Shown here: positions 1-9,869 of the stretch, in pieces
Numbering within the stretch: the stretch's first letter is position 1
How the letters are laid out: the number at the start of each line of letters is the position of its first letter
DNA from: Isoptericola sediminis
GTDB lineage: Bacteria > Actinomycetota > Actinomycetes > Actinomycetales > Cellulomonadaceae
Length of the DNA: 64,000 nucleotides
Direction of reading: 5' to 3'
Assembly (NCBI RefSeq): GCF_013085345.1
Contig: NZ_JABFAJ010000024.1
Span: 1 to 64,000, forward strand
Program-made: the position numbers and the translations under genes
Notes under the pieces: model-generated
The model's input: the letters and a program-made list of their open reading frames with translations, nothing else
Told to the model about the DNA's origin: nothing
Database searches by the model: none

Positions 1-2
1 CG

Positions 3-1019
3 TCGCCGGGGCCGGCGCCTGCCCCCGCCACGGGCGACGCGCCGACGCCCCCGCGCGCCGCACCGACGCCGCCCCCGTCCCGCCGGGCGATGCGGGAACG
101 CTCCTCGGCCTCCCCGGCGCCGGCCCCCGCGCCCACCGTCCGCCCGCCGAGCTCGTCCGGCGGTGTGCGCGGTCTGGACGAGACCGGTCGGCTGGCGCCC
201 GTGCAGCGCAACGACGCCGCGCCCCCGCGCGACGGCTCGTCCGCCGCACCCTCGGCGGGCTTCCCGCCCTCCGGTGCGCAGGGCGGTTCGGCCACGGCCC
301 GCCGCGCCTCGACCCGGGCGTTCGGGCAGCCTCCGGAGTCCCGGTCGGCCACCCCGCCCACGCCGGGTCCCGCGCCGTCGGCGCCGCGGAACGACACCCC
401 GCCGACGTCGGCGCCGCCCGCGTCGACCCCGCCCGCGTCCACGCCGCCCTCCCCGTTCGGCCCCGGCCCGTCCGCCGGGGCGGCGTCCGGCTCCTCGCCG
501 GCCCCGGCCCCGTCCGAGGGGACGACGCCCGGGCGCCGGTCGGCCTTCGGCGCCGGCTCTCCCTTCGGGGCGCCCGGCCGGAGCGAGACGCAGGCCGGCA
601 CCACGCCTCCGCCCGCCTGGCCCAGCGCCTCCCCGGGACCGGGTGGTGCCTCGCGGCAGGCGCCGGGCACGGACGGGCCCGCGCTGCCGTGGGGCTCGCC
701 GTCGTCGGGGACCGGCGCCGCGCCGGCCTCCGTCCCACCGACCACCGGTTCGCCGTTCGGCGGGCTCGCGGCCCAGCCCCCGGGTCCGGCCGGTCCCCGG
801 TACCTCGAGGACGACGAGGAGGACTGGGACGACGAGCACGAGCCCTCCTACACGTGGCTGCACTACATCATCCTGGTCGTCGTCGCGTTCGTCTTGGGGC
901 TGCTGATCTGGAACCTCGTGCTCAGCCCGCCGGACGACTTCGCCCCGGAGGAGGCGTCCGCGCCGGTGCCGCCGACCCCCGTGGCGACCGCCACGACCGA
1001 TCTGGGAGGACGTCGATGA
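3..1019 (+). CDS. Proline/alanine-rich single-pass membrane protein, 5' end outside the window
   Basis: The reading frame is open to the left edge, so the true start lies upstream; an internal ATG at 90 is not a convincing start. About 240 residues of low-complexity Pro/Ala/Ser/Gly sequence are followed by an acidic patch (LEDDEEDWDDEHE), then one membrane segment (LHYIILVVVAFVLGLLIWNLVL) and a short Pro-rich tail, so a long disordered domain sits on one side of the membrane. The stop overlaps the rsfS start (ATGA), so the two are translationally coupled. I do not recognise a domain; its place just before rsfS, where nadD usually lies close by, suggests a conserved housekeeping operon but not a function. 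Confidence 0.7.
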   Translation, partial: SPGPAPAPATGDAPTPPRAAPTPPPSRRAMRERSSASPAPAPAPTVRPPSSSGGVRGLDETGRLAPVQRNDAAPPRDGSSAAPSAGFPPSGAQGGSATARRASTRAFGQPPESRSATPPTPGPAPSAPRNDTPPTSAPPASTPPASTPPSPFGPGPSAGAASGSSPAPAPSEGTTPGRRSAFGAGSPFGAPGRSETQAGTTPPPAWPSASPGPGGASRQAPGTDGPALPWGSPSSGTGAAPASVPPTTGSPFGGLAAQPPGPAGPRYLEDDEEDWDDEHEPSYTWLHYIILVVVAFVLGLLIWNLVLSPPDDFAPEEASAPVPPTPVATATTDLGGRR

Positions 1020-1459
1020 CCGCGACCGACCGTGCCGTCGAGCTGGCCGTGGTCGCGGCGCGAGCCGCGTCCGAGCGCAAGGCGCAGGAGATCATCGCGC
1101 TCGACGTGAGCGAGCAGCTGGTGCTCACCGACGTGTTCCTCATCGCCACCGGGACCAACGAGCGCCAGGTGGTGGCCGTCGTCGACGCCGTCGAGGAGGC
1201 CATGCACAAGGCGGGGGCCAAGCTGCTGCGGCGGGAGGGCAAGTCCGAGGCGCGCTGGGTCCTGCTCGACTTCGGCGAGGTCGTGGTGCACGTGCAGCAC
1301 GCCGAGGACCGGGTCTACTACGCGCTCGAGCGGCTCTGGAAGGACTGCCCGTCCGTGGACCTGCCGCCGGACGCCCGCGGGGGCGACGGCGCCGCGGCCC
1401 GCGCCGAGTTCGGGGACGACGGCGCGGACGGTGCGATCCGTCTGCACGGCGGGATGTGA
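1016..1459 (+). CDS. rsfS: Ribosomal silencing factor RsfS
   Basis: A 147-residue RsfS/Iojap-family protein. The family binds ribosomal protein L14 on the 50S subunit and blocks subunit joining in slow growth. Diagnostic stretches are visible: KAQEIIALDV near residue 23, LTDVFLIATGTNERQV near 37, and the C-terminal GEVVVHVQHAEDRVYYALERLW. The ATG at 1016 overlaps the stop of the upstream membrane protein gene. The C-terminal 30 residues are an acidic, variable extension. The phosphatase gene follows after four bases, as in the mycobacterial rsfS-gpgP pair. Confidence 0.95.
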   Translation: MTATDRAVELAVVAARAASERKAQEIIALDVSEQLVLTDVFLIATGTNERQVVAVVDAVEEAMHKAGAKLLRREGKSEARWVLLDFGEVVVHVQHAEDRVYYALERLWKDCPSVDLPPDARGGDGAAARAEFGDDGADGAIRLHGGM

Positions 1460-1463
1460 GGCG

Positions 1464-2150
1464 ATGACCGCCCGCACCGTCGTCCTGCTGCGGCACGGTC
1501 GGACCGCCTACAACGCCACGATGCGGCTGCAGGGCCAGGTCGACATCCCGCTGGACGAGGTCGGCCGCTGGCAGGCCGAGCAGGGTGCGACCGCGCTGGC
1601 GACCTCGCACCGTGCCGCGCGGGTCGTGTCCTCGGACCTCGAACGGGCCGCCGACACCGCGGCCGCCTACGCCGAGCTGATGGGCCTGCCGGTCGAGACC
1701 GACCCGCGGCTGCGCGAACGGTCCTTCGGCCAGTGGGAGGGTCTGACCCAGGACGAGATCGTCGACCGCTGGCCCCAGGAGTACGCGACGTGGCGGCGCG
1801 GCGGGGAACCCCGCGGCGTGGACGCCGAGACGAAGGCCGAGGTCGCCGCGCGGACGACCGCGGCGGTCCGGGACCACGCCGACCTGCTCGACGGTGACGA
1901 GTGTCTCGTCGTGGTCTCGCACGGGGCGGCCATCTCGCTGGCCATCACCGGGCTGCTCGACCTGGACGCGACGGCGTGGCGCGGGATCTCCGGCATGCAC
2001 AACGTGCACTGGTCCCACCTGCACCGATCCGCGCCCGGAGCGGTCCCGGGGTGGCGGCTGGTGGCGCACAACGTCGGTGCCGGCTACCCGCTGGACCGCT
2101 GGCAGGCGGGCCCGCACGCGGATTTGGAACCTGAGCCGAAGTCTGCCTAA
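1464..2150 (+). CDS. gpgP: Histidine phosphatase, probable glucosyl-3-phosphoglycerate phosphatase
   Basis: A 228-residue phosphoglycerate-mutase-fold phosphatase. The catalytic LLRHGRTAYN motif puts the nucleophilic His at residue 11, the LRERSFGQWEG stretch carries the acid/base Glu, and the second His is in VVSHGAAIS. Position directly after rsfS matches M. tuberculosis Rv2419c (GpgP), which dephosphorylates glucosyl-3-phosphoglycerate in methylglucose lipopolysaccharide synthesis. Sequence resemblance, including the GMHNVHWSHL-like C-terminal strand, supports this, but a generic GpmB-type phosphatase cannot be excluded. I chose the ATG at 1464; an in-frame upstream codon at 1431 would overlap rsfS by 29 bases. 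Confidence 0.85.
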   Translation: MTARTVVLLRHGRTAYNATMRLQGQVDIPLDEVGRWQAEQGATALATSHRAARVVSSDLERAADTAAAYAELMGLPVETDPRLRERSFGQWEGLTQDEIVDRWPQEYATWRRGGEPRGVDAETKAEVAARTTAAVRDHADLLDGDECLVVVSHGAAISLAITGLLDLDATAWRGISGMHNVHWSHLHRSAPGAVPGWRLVAHNVGAGYPLDRWQAGPHADLEPEPKSA

Positions 2151-2153
2151 GAT
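2124..2153 (+). promoter_or_regulatory. Probable promoter of tRNA-Ala
   Basis: TTGGAA (2124-2129) and TAAGAT (2148-2153) are separated by 18 bases and lie in the last codons of the phosphatase gene, about 60 bases before the tRNA. The -10 box overlaps the phosphatase stop codon. A G5/C5 hairpin (2168-2181) lies in the short leader. Confidence 0.5.
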
Positions 2154-2216
2154 AACGACGTTCCCGAGGGGGCAAGCCCCCCGGAACTCCACGAATCAGA
2201 CCTTCGGTCGGTTCAC

Positions 2217-2289
2217 GGGGCTGTGGCGCAGCTGGTAGCGCATCTGCATGGCATGCAGAGGGTCAGGGGTTCGAGTCCCCTCAGCTCCA
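2217..2289 (+). tRNA. tRNA-Ala, anticodon GGC
   Basis: A 73-base cloverleaf. The acceptor stem GGGGCTG/CAGCTCC includes the G3-U70 wobble that identifies alanine tRNAs. The D arm is GCGC/GCGC, the anticodon stem TCTGC/GCAGA carries loop ATGGCAT with anticodon GGC, and the T arm AGGGG/CCCCT has loop TTCGAGT. The discriminator is A and CCA is not encoded. It stands alone between the phosphatase and the paa locus. Confidence 0.95.
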
Positions 2290-2299
2290 CGTCGCACGA

Positions 2300-2333
2300 G
2301 GCCGGTCCACCATCACGGTGGGCCGGCCTTCGT
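2300..2333 (+). terminator. Hairpin terminator after tRNA-Ala
   Basis: A 12-bp stem, GGCCGGTCCACC paired with GGTGGGCCGGCC (one G-U pair), with a 5-base loop and a short TT tail, beginning 11 bases after the tRNA. Confidence 0.75.
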
Positions 2334-2406
2334 CGTTCCCGGGGTGCGCCGCCGCGCCCGTCGCAGCGGGGCCCGAAGGGTGGGGACGACCGCCGGCAGG
2401 ACGTGG

Positions 2407-2443
2407 ACGGGCCCCGGCAGAGCTGGTCTCCGCCGGGGCCCGT
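2407..2443 (-). terminator. Hairpin terminator after paaZ
   Basis: The perfect 12-bp inverted repeat ACGGGCCCCGGC/GCCGGGGCCCGT with a 13-base loop lies 17 bases beyond the paaZ stop. It can serve the leftward paa operon and back up the tRNA terminator. Confidence 0.7.
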
Positions 2444-2459
2444 CGTGCGCCGTGCCGCG

Positions 2460-4493
2460 TTATCCCGCGTGGGCGTCCTTGCTGACCAGCGTGAGCACGT
2501 CGTAGGTGGCGACGGTCTCGTCGTCCTGGTTGGTCAGCACGGCGTCCCAGTGCACCTCGCCGTAGTCGTCGGTCTCGCGGGGGATGATCTGCTTGGCGGT
2601 GAGCGCCACGCGGATCCTGTCACCCGGGGACACCGGCGTCGTGAAACGCAGGTTCTCCAGTCCGTAGTTCGCGAGCACGGGGCCGGGCTCGGGCGAGACG
2701 AACAGGCCTGCCGCGAAGGAGAGCAGCAGGTAGCCGTGGGCCACCCGCCCGGGGAAGAACGGGTTCGCGGCCGCCGCCTCCTCGTCGGTGTGCGCGTAGA
2801 AGGTGTCGCCCGTGAACTCGGCGAAGTGGGTGATGTCGTCGAGGGTGACCTCGCGCTCCTCCGACACCACCTGGTCGCCCACGCGGAGCTCGTCCAGCGA
2901 CTTCCGGAACGGGTGCGCGTCGCCGCGGGTCGCCGCGCCCGGGTGCCACACGCCGGTGATCGCCGTGAGCATCTCGGGGCTGCCCTGGATCGCCGTGCGC
3001 TGCATGTAGTGGAAGACGCTGCGCACGCCGCCGAGCTCCTCGCTGCCACCGGCACGTCCGGGCCCGCCGTGCACGAGCATCGGCAGGGGAGAGCCGTGCC
3101 CCGTGGAGGAGCGTGCCGCGGCGGCGTCGAGCACGAGGATCCGGCCGTTGGCGGAGGCCGCTCGCCGCGTCAGCGTCGCGACGAACCCGGGGTCGGCCGA
3201 GGCGACGCTCGTGACGAGCGAGCCACCGCCGCGCACGACGAGCTCCGCGGCCTGCTCGGGGGTGTCGTAGGCGATCACGGAGGACACCGGGCCGAACGCC
3301 TCGGTGTCGTGCACCCGCGGGGCCTCCGCGTCCTCGAAGCGCAGCAGGATCGGGGAGAGGAAGGCGCTGTCACGACCCTCCTCCTGCTGGTCACCGACCA
3401 CGATCTTCCCCCCGCCGTCGGCGAGCCTGCGCACCTGGCGCAGGACCTCGTCGCGCTGGTCGACCGACACCAGCGGGCCCATCGTGACGCCTTCGTCGCG
3501 GGGGTCGCCCACGACGACCTTCGCCTCGAGACGCCGTCGCACGGCCTCGACCACGGCATCGGCGCTCGCCGTGGGGACGATCGCGCGGCGGATCGCGGTG
3601 CACTTCTGCCCCGACTTCGCGGTCATCTCGGTGACGAGCTGACGCACGTAGGCGTCGAACTCGGCGGTGCCCTCCACCGCATCGGGGCCGAGCACGGAGG
3701 CGTTGATCGAGTCGGTCTCGGCGCCGAAGATGACGCCGCCGGACCTGACGGCGTCGTGGCGCCGGAGCAGGTCGGCCGTCGACGCCGAGCCGGTGAAGGC
3801 CACGACGTCGCCGAGCCGGGCATGGTCGAGGACGTCTCGGACGGAGCCGGAGACGAGCTGGAGCGAACCCGGGGGCAGCAGACCCGACTCGACGAGGATC
3901 CGCACCATGTGCTCGGTCAGGTACGCGCCGGGTGTGGCGGGCTTGACGATCGTCGGCATGCCCGCGAGGAAGGCCGGGGCGAACTTCTCGAGCGGACCCC
4001 AGACGGGGAAGTTGAACGCGTTGATCTGCACGACGACGCCCGGCAGGGTCGTGCGGACGTGGCGTCCCAGGAACGACCCGTCCTTCGAGAGCGGCTCGAG
4101 CGGCCCGTCGAGCTGCACGGTCGAGTTCGGGAGCTCGCGCCTGCCCTTCCCGGAGTAGGTGAACAGCACCCCGATGCCGCCGTCGACGTCGATCCACGAG
4201 TCGGACTTCGTCGCGCCCGTGCGGGAGGACAGCTCGTAGAGCTCGGCCTTGCGCTCGGTGAGGACGAGCGCGAGCTTCTTCAGCAGCACCGCGCGCTGGT
4301 GGAACGTGAGCCGGCCGAGGCTCGCCTGGCCGACGGTGCGGGCGTGCTCCATCGCGCCGGCGAGGTCGAGGCCCTCGCTGGAGACGATCGCGACCGGTTC
4401 GCCGGTGGCGGCATCGCGCACCTCGGTGCCGGTCGCGCTCGTGGCGGGGCTCCACCAGGTGTCCTCGACATAGCTCTGCAACGTGCGCGTCAT
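2460..4493 (-). CDS. paaZ: Bifunctional oxepin-CoA hydrolase / aldehyde dehydrogenase PaaZ
   Basis: A 677-residue fusion. The N-terminal aldehyde dehydrogenase domain (about 1-520) has [13 protein letters not shown] near residue 158 and the catalytic Cys298 in SGQKCTA. The C-terminal MaoC hydratase domain (about 535-677) has the [15 protein letters not shown] and [11 protein letters not shown] motifs. In the phenylacetyl-CoA pathway the MaoC half opens the oxepin-CoA ring and the dehydrogenase half oxidises the resulting semialdehyde with NADP. Length and domain order match PaaZ. It is the last gene of the leftward paa operon, 30 bases after paaH and followed by a terminator hairpin. Confidence 0.95.
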   Translation of the reverse strand: MTRTLQSYVEDTWWSPATSATGTEVRDAATGEPVAIVSSEGLDLAGAMEHARTVGQASLGRLTFHQRAVLLKKLALVLTERKAELYELSSRTGATKSDSWIDVDGGIGVLFTYSGKGRRELPNSTVQLDGPLEPLSKDGSFLGRHVRTTLPGVVVQINAFNFPVWGPLEKFAPAFLAGMPTIVKPATPGAYLTEHMVRILVESGLLPPGSLQLVSGSVRDVLDHARLGDVVAFTGSASTADLLRRHDAVRSGGVIFGAETDSINASVLGPDAVEGTAEFDAYVRQLVTEMTAKSGQKCTAIRRAIVPTASADAVVEAVRRRLEAKVVVGDPRDEGVTMGPLVSVDQRDEVLRQVRRLADGGGKIVVGDQQEEGRDSAFLSPILLRFEDAEAPRVHDTEAFGPVSSVIAYDTPEQAAELVVRGGGSLVTSVASADPGFVATLTRRAASANGRILVLDAAAARSSTGHGSPLPMLVHGGPGRAGGSEELGGVRSVFHYMQRTAIQGSPEMLTAITGVWHPGAATRGDAHPFRKSLDELRVGDQVVSEEREVTLDDITHFAEFTGDTFYAHTDEEAAAANPFFPGRVAHGYLLLSFAAGLFVSPEPGPVLANYGLENLRFTTPVSPGDRIRVALTAKQIIPRETDDYGEVHWDAVLTNQDDETVATYDVLTLVSKDAHAG

Positions 4494-4523
4494 CAGTCCT
4501 CCGTTCGTGCGGCCGAGCCGCGG

Positions 4524-5417
4524 TCAGCTGTCGTTCCAGTCGTAGAAGCCGCGGCCGCTCTTGCGGCCGAGCGTGCCCGCGGCCACCATGTCGCGGAGCA
4601 GCTGCGGCGGTGCGAAGCGAGCACCGAGGTCCCGCTCCAGCTGCTCGGCGATGCCGAGGCGGACGTCGAGGCCCACGAGGTCGGTGGTGCGGAGCGGGCC
4701 GGTCGGGTGCCGGTAGCCGAGCTCCATGGCGAGGTCGATGTCCTGCGCGCTCGCGACGCCCTGCTCCACCATCCGGATGGCCTCGAGCGCGAGCGCGACG
4801 CCCAGCCGGCTCGAGGCGAAGCCCGGCGCGTCCGTGACGGTGATCGGGGTCTTGCCGAGCGCGTGCACCCAGCCGCGCGCCAGGTCTGGCAGGCCGGGTC
4901 CGCTGCGCCCGTGGACGACGACCTCGACCAGCGTCGAGGCCGGCACCGGGTTGAAGAAGTGCAGTCCGATGAACTGCTCGGGCCGCTCCAGCCCGTCGGC
5001 GAGCTGGGCGAGCGGGATCGAGGAGGTGTTCGAGGCGATCACGGCGTCGGCCGGCAGCTGTCGCTCGATCTCGCGGAGGGCCTCGAGCTTGAGGTCGAGC
5101 GACTCCGGTACCGCCTCGAGCACGAGCCGGCAGGCGCCGAAGGCACCGATGTCCGGGGCGACGGTGAGGGCTCGCCGCAGTGCCGCGGCGTCTCCGTCGA
5201 AGCCGCGTGCGAGGGAGGTGTCGATGCTCCTCTCGATGCGTGCTCGTGCGCCCGCCGCCGACTCGACGTCGCGCTCGACGACGGTGACCGAGGCCCCCGC
5301 GAGGAGGAAGGCGTGGGCGATCCCGCCGCCCATGCGGCCACCGCCGAGCACGCCGACGCGCGCGGGGACCGTGCCGTCCGGGCGGGACCGGGGTGCGGGG
5401 CGAGGTGCGCTCGTCAT
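4524..5417 (-). CDS. paaH: 3-hydroxyacyl-CoA dehydrogenase PaaH
   Basis: A 297-residue enzyme. The NAD-binding Rossmann motif GVLGGGRMGGGIAHAF is near residue 22, SNTSSIPL and IGLHFFNPVP carry the substrate-binding and catalytic His, and the C-terminal helical domain ends GRKSGRGFYDWND. In this pathway PaaH oxidises 3-hydroxyadipyl-CoA to 3-oxoadipyl-CoA. It is the short, single-function 3-hydroxybutyryl-CoA dehydrogenase type without a hydratase fusion. The ATG overlaps the stop of the hydratase gene (ATGA), so the pair is translationally coupled. Confidence 0.9.
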   Translation of the reverse strand: MTSAPRPAPRSRPDGTVPARVGVLGGGRMGGGIAHAFLLAGASVTVVERDVESAAGARARIERSIDTSLARGFDGDAAALRRALTVAPDIGAFGACRLVLEAVPESLDLKLEALREIERQLPADAVIASNTSSIPLAQLADGLERPEQFIGLHFFNPVPASTLVEVVVHGRSGPGLPDLARGWVHALGKTPITVTDAPGFASSRLGVALALEAIRMVEQGVASAQDIDLAMELGYRHPTGPLRTTDLVGLDVRLGIAEQLERDLGARFAPPQLLRDMVAAGTLGRKSGRGFYDWNDS

Positions 5418-6180
5418 CTGCTCTGCTGCTTCCGCTCGAGGAACTCGGTCATGCGGCGCGTCTTCTCGGGGCTCTCGAAGAGGATCGCCTGCTCCGCGAG
5501 ATCCACCTGGGGGTGCTCGCTCCGCGGGGCTCGCAGCGCACGCTTGGACGCCTGGAGCGCTGCGGGGTCGAGTCTCGCGATCCGGTCGGCCATGCCCGCG
5601 GCCGCCACGAGCGCGGCGGCGCCGTCGTCGTGCAGCTGGGTGACCAGCCCGGCGGCGAACGCCTCGGCACCGTCGAGGACACGCCCTGTCAGGAGCATCT
5701 CGGCCGCCAGGGGTTCACCGACGAGCTCCGGCAGGCGCCACGTCGCCCCGGCCGCGGCGATGATGCCGAGGCCGGTCTCGGGGTTGCCGATCCGCAGGGA
5801 GCGGGTGCCGATGCGGACGTCGGCCGCGTAGGCGAGCTCCGCGCCGCCGCCGAGCGCGAAACCGTCGAGCACGGCGATCACGGGCATCGGGAGGGCACGG
5901 ACACGCAGGAAGGCGTGGGTGTTGATGCCGGCACGAGCATCTGCCGCTCGTCGGTCTCTCAGCTGCGCGATGTCGGCGCCCGCGGCGAAGTCGCCGCCCT
6001 CGCCGCGCAGCACGAGCGTGCGCGGTTCCTCCTCGAGGTCGGCGCACAGCGCGTGCAGGGCGTCGACCAGCTCCTGGTCGATCGCGTTGCGCTTCTCGGG
6101 GCGGTCGAGGCTCGCGAGCACGTGGGTCCCGCGGTCCTCGATCCTGAGGGGAGCCGTGCTCCTCACGTCCGTCGCTCGGC

Positions 6181-6184
<4 letters not shown>
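5414..6184 (-). CDS. paaF: Enoyl-CoA hydratase PaaF
   Basis: A 256-residue crotonase-fold protein. The oxyanion-hole motifs are FAAGADIAQL and DGFALGGGAELAYAADV, and the catalytic region is GNPETGLGIIAAAGATWRLPE, where the Glu typical of hydratases is visible. The expected reaction is hydration of 2,3-dehydroadipyl-CoA. I chose the GTG at 6184 because it overlaps the thiolase stop (GTGA); a longer reading from 6235 would run into the thiolase gene. Assignment as PaaF rather than PaaG rests on the Glu and on a second, Asp-containing crotonase at 7920-8708. Confidence 0.85.
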
Positions 6185-7386
<1,202 letters not shown>

Positions 7387-7430
7387 GGGGATGGACCTTC
7401 CTGTCTGCGCGGTGTCACCCCGCGGGGGCG

Positions 7431-7445
7431 ACCGAGCGTTTCGGT
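7431..7445. promoter_or_regulatory. Candidate second PaaR-type operator before paaJ
   Basis: ACCGAGCGTTTCGGT is an inverted repeat (ACCGA/TCGGT) in the 90-base gap between the thioesterase gene and paaJ. Its ACCG and CGGT ends and the following GAG resemble the operator at 12601-12622, but the spacing between half-sites is one base longer. Confidence 0.3.
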
Positions 7446-7476
7446 GAGGGGGACGAGCGGGCCGTGCGGCGGACCG

Positions 7477-7923
7477 CTACGGGCCGGGCGCGTCCTTGAC
7501 GAGATTGGTGATGCGCATCGTGCAGCAGCGCCGGCCGTCGTCGTCGGTGACGACGATCTCGTGCACGGTGAGGGAACGCCCCAGGTGGACGGGCGTGCAC
7601 ACGCCCGTGACGTAGCCCTCCGTCGCCGATCGCGTGTGCGTCGCGTTGACGTCGACACCCACGGCGAGGCGTCCCGCGCCGGCATGGAGGTTGGCGGCCA
7701 TCGACCCGAGCGACTCGCCGAGGACGACGAACGCCCCGCCGTGCAGGTAGCCCACCGTCTGGCGGTTGCCGCGCACGGGCATCCGCCCGACGGTCCGCTC
7801 GACCGTGTACTCGAGGAACTCGATGCCCATCATGTCGGCGAGCTCGCCCGAGCCGTTCTGCGCGACCCAGTTGCCGGCGCCGACCGGAGCGGTCCCGGGG
7901 TCCGTCACCCTCGCCGTGCTCAT
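7477..7923 (-). CDS. Hotdog-fold thioesterase in the paa operon
   Basis: A 148-residue single-domain hotdog protein. The family signature is GYLHGGAFVVLGESLGSMAA, and the conserved central strand reads VGVDVNATHTRSATEGYV. Such proteins hydrolyse acyl- or aryl-CoA thioesters as a safety valve that returns free CoA. It is more like the 1,4-dihydroxy-2-naphthoyl-CoA/YdiI-type group than PaaI, for which this locus has a separate gene at 12698. The ATG overlaps the paaG stop (ATGA). Confidence 0.85.
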   Translation of the reverse strand: MSTARVTDPGTAPVGAGNWVAQNGSGELADMMGIEFLEYTVERTVGRMPVRGNRQTVGYLHGGAFVVLGESLGSMAANLHAGAGRLAVGVDVNATHTRSATEGYVTGVCTPVHLGRSLTVHEIVVTDDDGRRCCTMRITNLVKDAPGP

Positions 7924-8708
7924 GCGACACCGCCGCGCTCGCCGCCGGTGAACACCGGTGTCCGCTTCTCCTGGAACGCGGCGAAGCCCTCGCGGTAGTC
8001 GTCGGTGTCGCACAGGGCGGCCTGCGCGCGGTTCTCCGCGGACATCGACTCCCACAGGCCGACGCGGCGGTCGCGCAGGTCGCGCACGAGCGCCTTCGAC
8101 GCGAGGAACGCCTGCGTCGCCCCGCGGGCGGCTGTCGCGGCCGCGGCACGCGTGGTGTCGAGCACCTCGTCGGCGGGCATCGCGCGGGAGAACAGGCCCG
8201 CCGCCACGGCCTCGGACCCCGACATCAGCCGTCCGGTGTAGACGAGGTCGAGCGTGCGGTGCGCCCCGAGCCGCTCGTGGAACAGCGCGTGACCGCCGGA
8301 GTCGAGCGTCGCGCCGAGGTTCGCGAACGGACTGCCGATCTTGGCCGTGTCGGCGACGTACACGACGTCGCTCGCGACGAGCAGTCCCAGACCGACGCCG
8401 AGGCAGGCTCCGTGGGCGGCGGCGAAGGTGGGGGCGGGGAACGCGCTCATCTGCTCGAGCAGCGGCTGGATCAGCCCCTCCAGGTACCCGAGCACGTCGT
8501 CCTCCCGGGGGTCGACCCCCGAGATGTCCCGGCCCGCGCAGAACGCGCGGCCCTCGCCACGCAGGACCAGCGCGCGCACGCCCGCCTCCGCCGCCTGCGT
8601 GTAGGCGGCGGAGAGCTCGCGCACGTCGTCGGGCCCGAGTGCGTTGAGGCGGGTGGGTGCGTCGAGGACGACCTCGGCCACGTCGTCGGCGATCGACAGG
8701 GTGATCAT
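7920..8708 (-). CDS. paaG: 1,2-epoxyphenylacetyl-CoA isomerase PaaG
   Basis: A 262-residue crotonase-fold protein. The oxyanion-hole motifs are FCAGRDISGV and AHGACLGVGLGLLVASDV. In the GATLDSGGHALFHERLG segment an Asp occupies the position where hydratases have Glu, as is characteristic of PaaG. The enzyme converts ring-1,2-epoxyphenylacetyl-CoA to oxepin-CoA. It lies directly after paaE and before the hotdog thioesterase, the usual order in actinobacterial paa operons. Confidence 0.88.
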   Translation of the reverse strand: MITLSIADDVAEVVLDAPTRLNALGPDDVRELSAAYTQAAEAGVRALVLRGEGRAFCAGRDISGVDPREDDVLGYLEGLIQPLLEQMSAFPAPTFAAAHGACLGVGLGLLVASDVVYVADTAKIGSPFANLGATLDSGGHALFHERLGAHRTLDLVYTGRLMSGSEAVAAGLFSRAMPADEVLDTTRAAAATAARGATQAFLASKALVRDLRDRRVGLWESMSAENRAQAALCDTDDYREGFAAFQEKRTPVFTGGERGGVA

Positions 8709-8732
8709 GATCGGTCGGTACCTTCTCTCGGG

Positions 8733-9842
8733 TCAGGCGTCGTAGTCGACGGCCACGTGGTCGGACTGCGGGTGCGACTGGCAGGTGAGGACGTAGCCGT
8801 TCTCGACCTCGTCGGGCTCGAGCGCGTAGTTCTCGGTCATCGTCACGGACCCCTCCAGGACGCGGGCCCGGCACGTGCCGCACACCCCGCCCGTGCAGGC
8901 GAAGGGTGCGTCCGGTCGCACGCGGAGCGCCGCGTTGAGGATCGTCTCGTTCGCGCTGAGGGGGCTCTCGACCGACGCCGAGGTCCCGTCGAGGTTGATG
9001 TCGACGGTGACCGTCCTCTCGCCGGCCCGGACCTCGACGGGACGCGGGCGCGTGGACGGGGCGCCGGGCTCGCCGGTCGTGAACAGCTCGTAGCGCACGT
9101 GCGCGGCGTCCACCCCGTACCCGTCGAGGAGGTCGCGACACAGCTGGACGAGCTCGAAGGGGCCGCACAGCACCCATTCGTCCGCCATCTCGACGGGCAC
9201 GACCGAGGTCAGGATCCTGCGCAGCCGCTCCTCGTCGAGACGTCCCGACATGATCGGGGCCGAGCGCTGCTCGCGCGAGAGCACGTGGTGGATCGCGAAG
9301 CGCCGGGGGTACCGGTCCTTGAGGTCGGCGAGCTCCTCGACGAACATCACGTCGTGGGACGAGCGGTTCGTGAACAGCAGGTCGAAGCGGCTCGTCGCGC
9401 TGTGCTGCAGCACCTGGTGCGCCATCGTGATGACGGGTGTGATGCCCGACCCCGCCGCGATCCCGACCACGTGCCGCCCCTCGAGCTCCGTGAGGTTCGA
9501 GGTGAACGCACCCTGCGGGGTCATCACCTGCAGCGTGTCGCCGGCGCGGAGCTCGTCGTTGGCCCAGGTGGAGAAGAGCCCGCCGTGGTCGCGCTTGACG
9601 GCCACGGAGATGCGGCCGTCGGCGGGTGGCCGGCAGATGGAGTAGGAGCGGCGCACGTCCTCGCCCTCGATCGTCGTGCGCAGGGCGAGGTACTGCCCGG
9701 CGAGGTAGCGGTACGCGTCAGCGAGCTCCTCGGGCACCTCGAAGGTGACCTCCACGCTCGTCCCGGTGAGGCGCCGCACCTCGGCGACACGGAGCTCGTG
9801 GAACGTCGCGCGCTTCTTCGCACCGACGGTGGTGGTGGCCAT
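8733..9842 (-). CDS. paaE: Phenylacetyl-CoA epoxidase reductase subunit PaaE
   Basis: A 369-residue three-domain flavoprotein. The FAD-binding RRSYSICRP motif is at residues 64-72, the NAD(P)-binding motif GIAAGSGITPV is near 130, and a C-terminal plant-type 2Fe-2S ferredoxin domain (from about 285) carries CTGGVCGTC plus a distal LTC. It passes electrons from NADPH to the di-iron centre of PaaA. It follows paaD after 27 bases. Confidence 0.95.
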   Translation of the reverse strand: MATTTVGAKKRATFHELRVAEVRRLTGTSVEVTFEVPEELADAYRYLAGQYLALRTTIEGEDVRRSYSICRPPADGRISVAVKRDHGGLFSTWANDELRAGDTLQVMTPQGAFTSNLTELEGRHVVGIAAGSGITPVITMAHQVLQHSATSRFDLLFTNRSSHDVMFVEELADLKDRYPRRFAIHHVLSREQRSAPIMSGRLDEERLRRILTSVVPVEMADEWVLCGPFELVQLCRDLLDGYGVDAAHVRYELFTTGEPGAPSTRPRPVEVRAGERTVTVDINLDGTSASVESPLSANETILNAALRVRPDAPFACTGGVCGTCRARVLEGSVTMTENYALEPDEVENGYVLTCQSHPQSDHVAVDYDA

Positions 9843-9869
9843 GGTTTCCCTTCCGGGACTCGTGCGAGA

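Noticed and set aside
300-560. Tandem-looking Pro/Ala/Ser codon runs
   Set aside because: They encode the disordered proline-rich domain of the first protein and show no exact repeat unit, so I did not call a DNA repeat.
1431-1463. Upstream in-frame start for the GpgP-like phosphatase
   Set aside because: It would overlap rsfS by 29 bases and add 11 residues before the conserved LLRHG strand, unlike family members.
2217-2333. tRNA-Ala as an integration site for a mobile island
   Set aside because: No integrase gene and no second copy of the tRNA 3' end were found by eye, so an att site cannot be supported.
2223-5831. 1202-codon open frame on the plus strand across tRNA-Ala and paaZ-paaH
   Set aside because: It is an antisense shadow of paaZ, paaH and paaF; the translation is low-complexity Arg/Ala/Gly/His without motifs, and it starts inside the tRNA.
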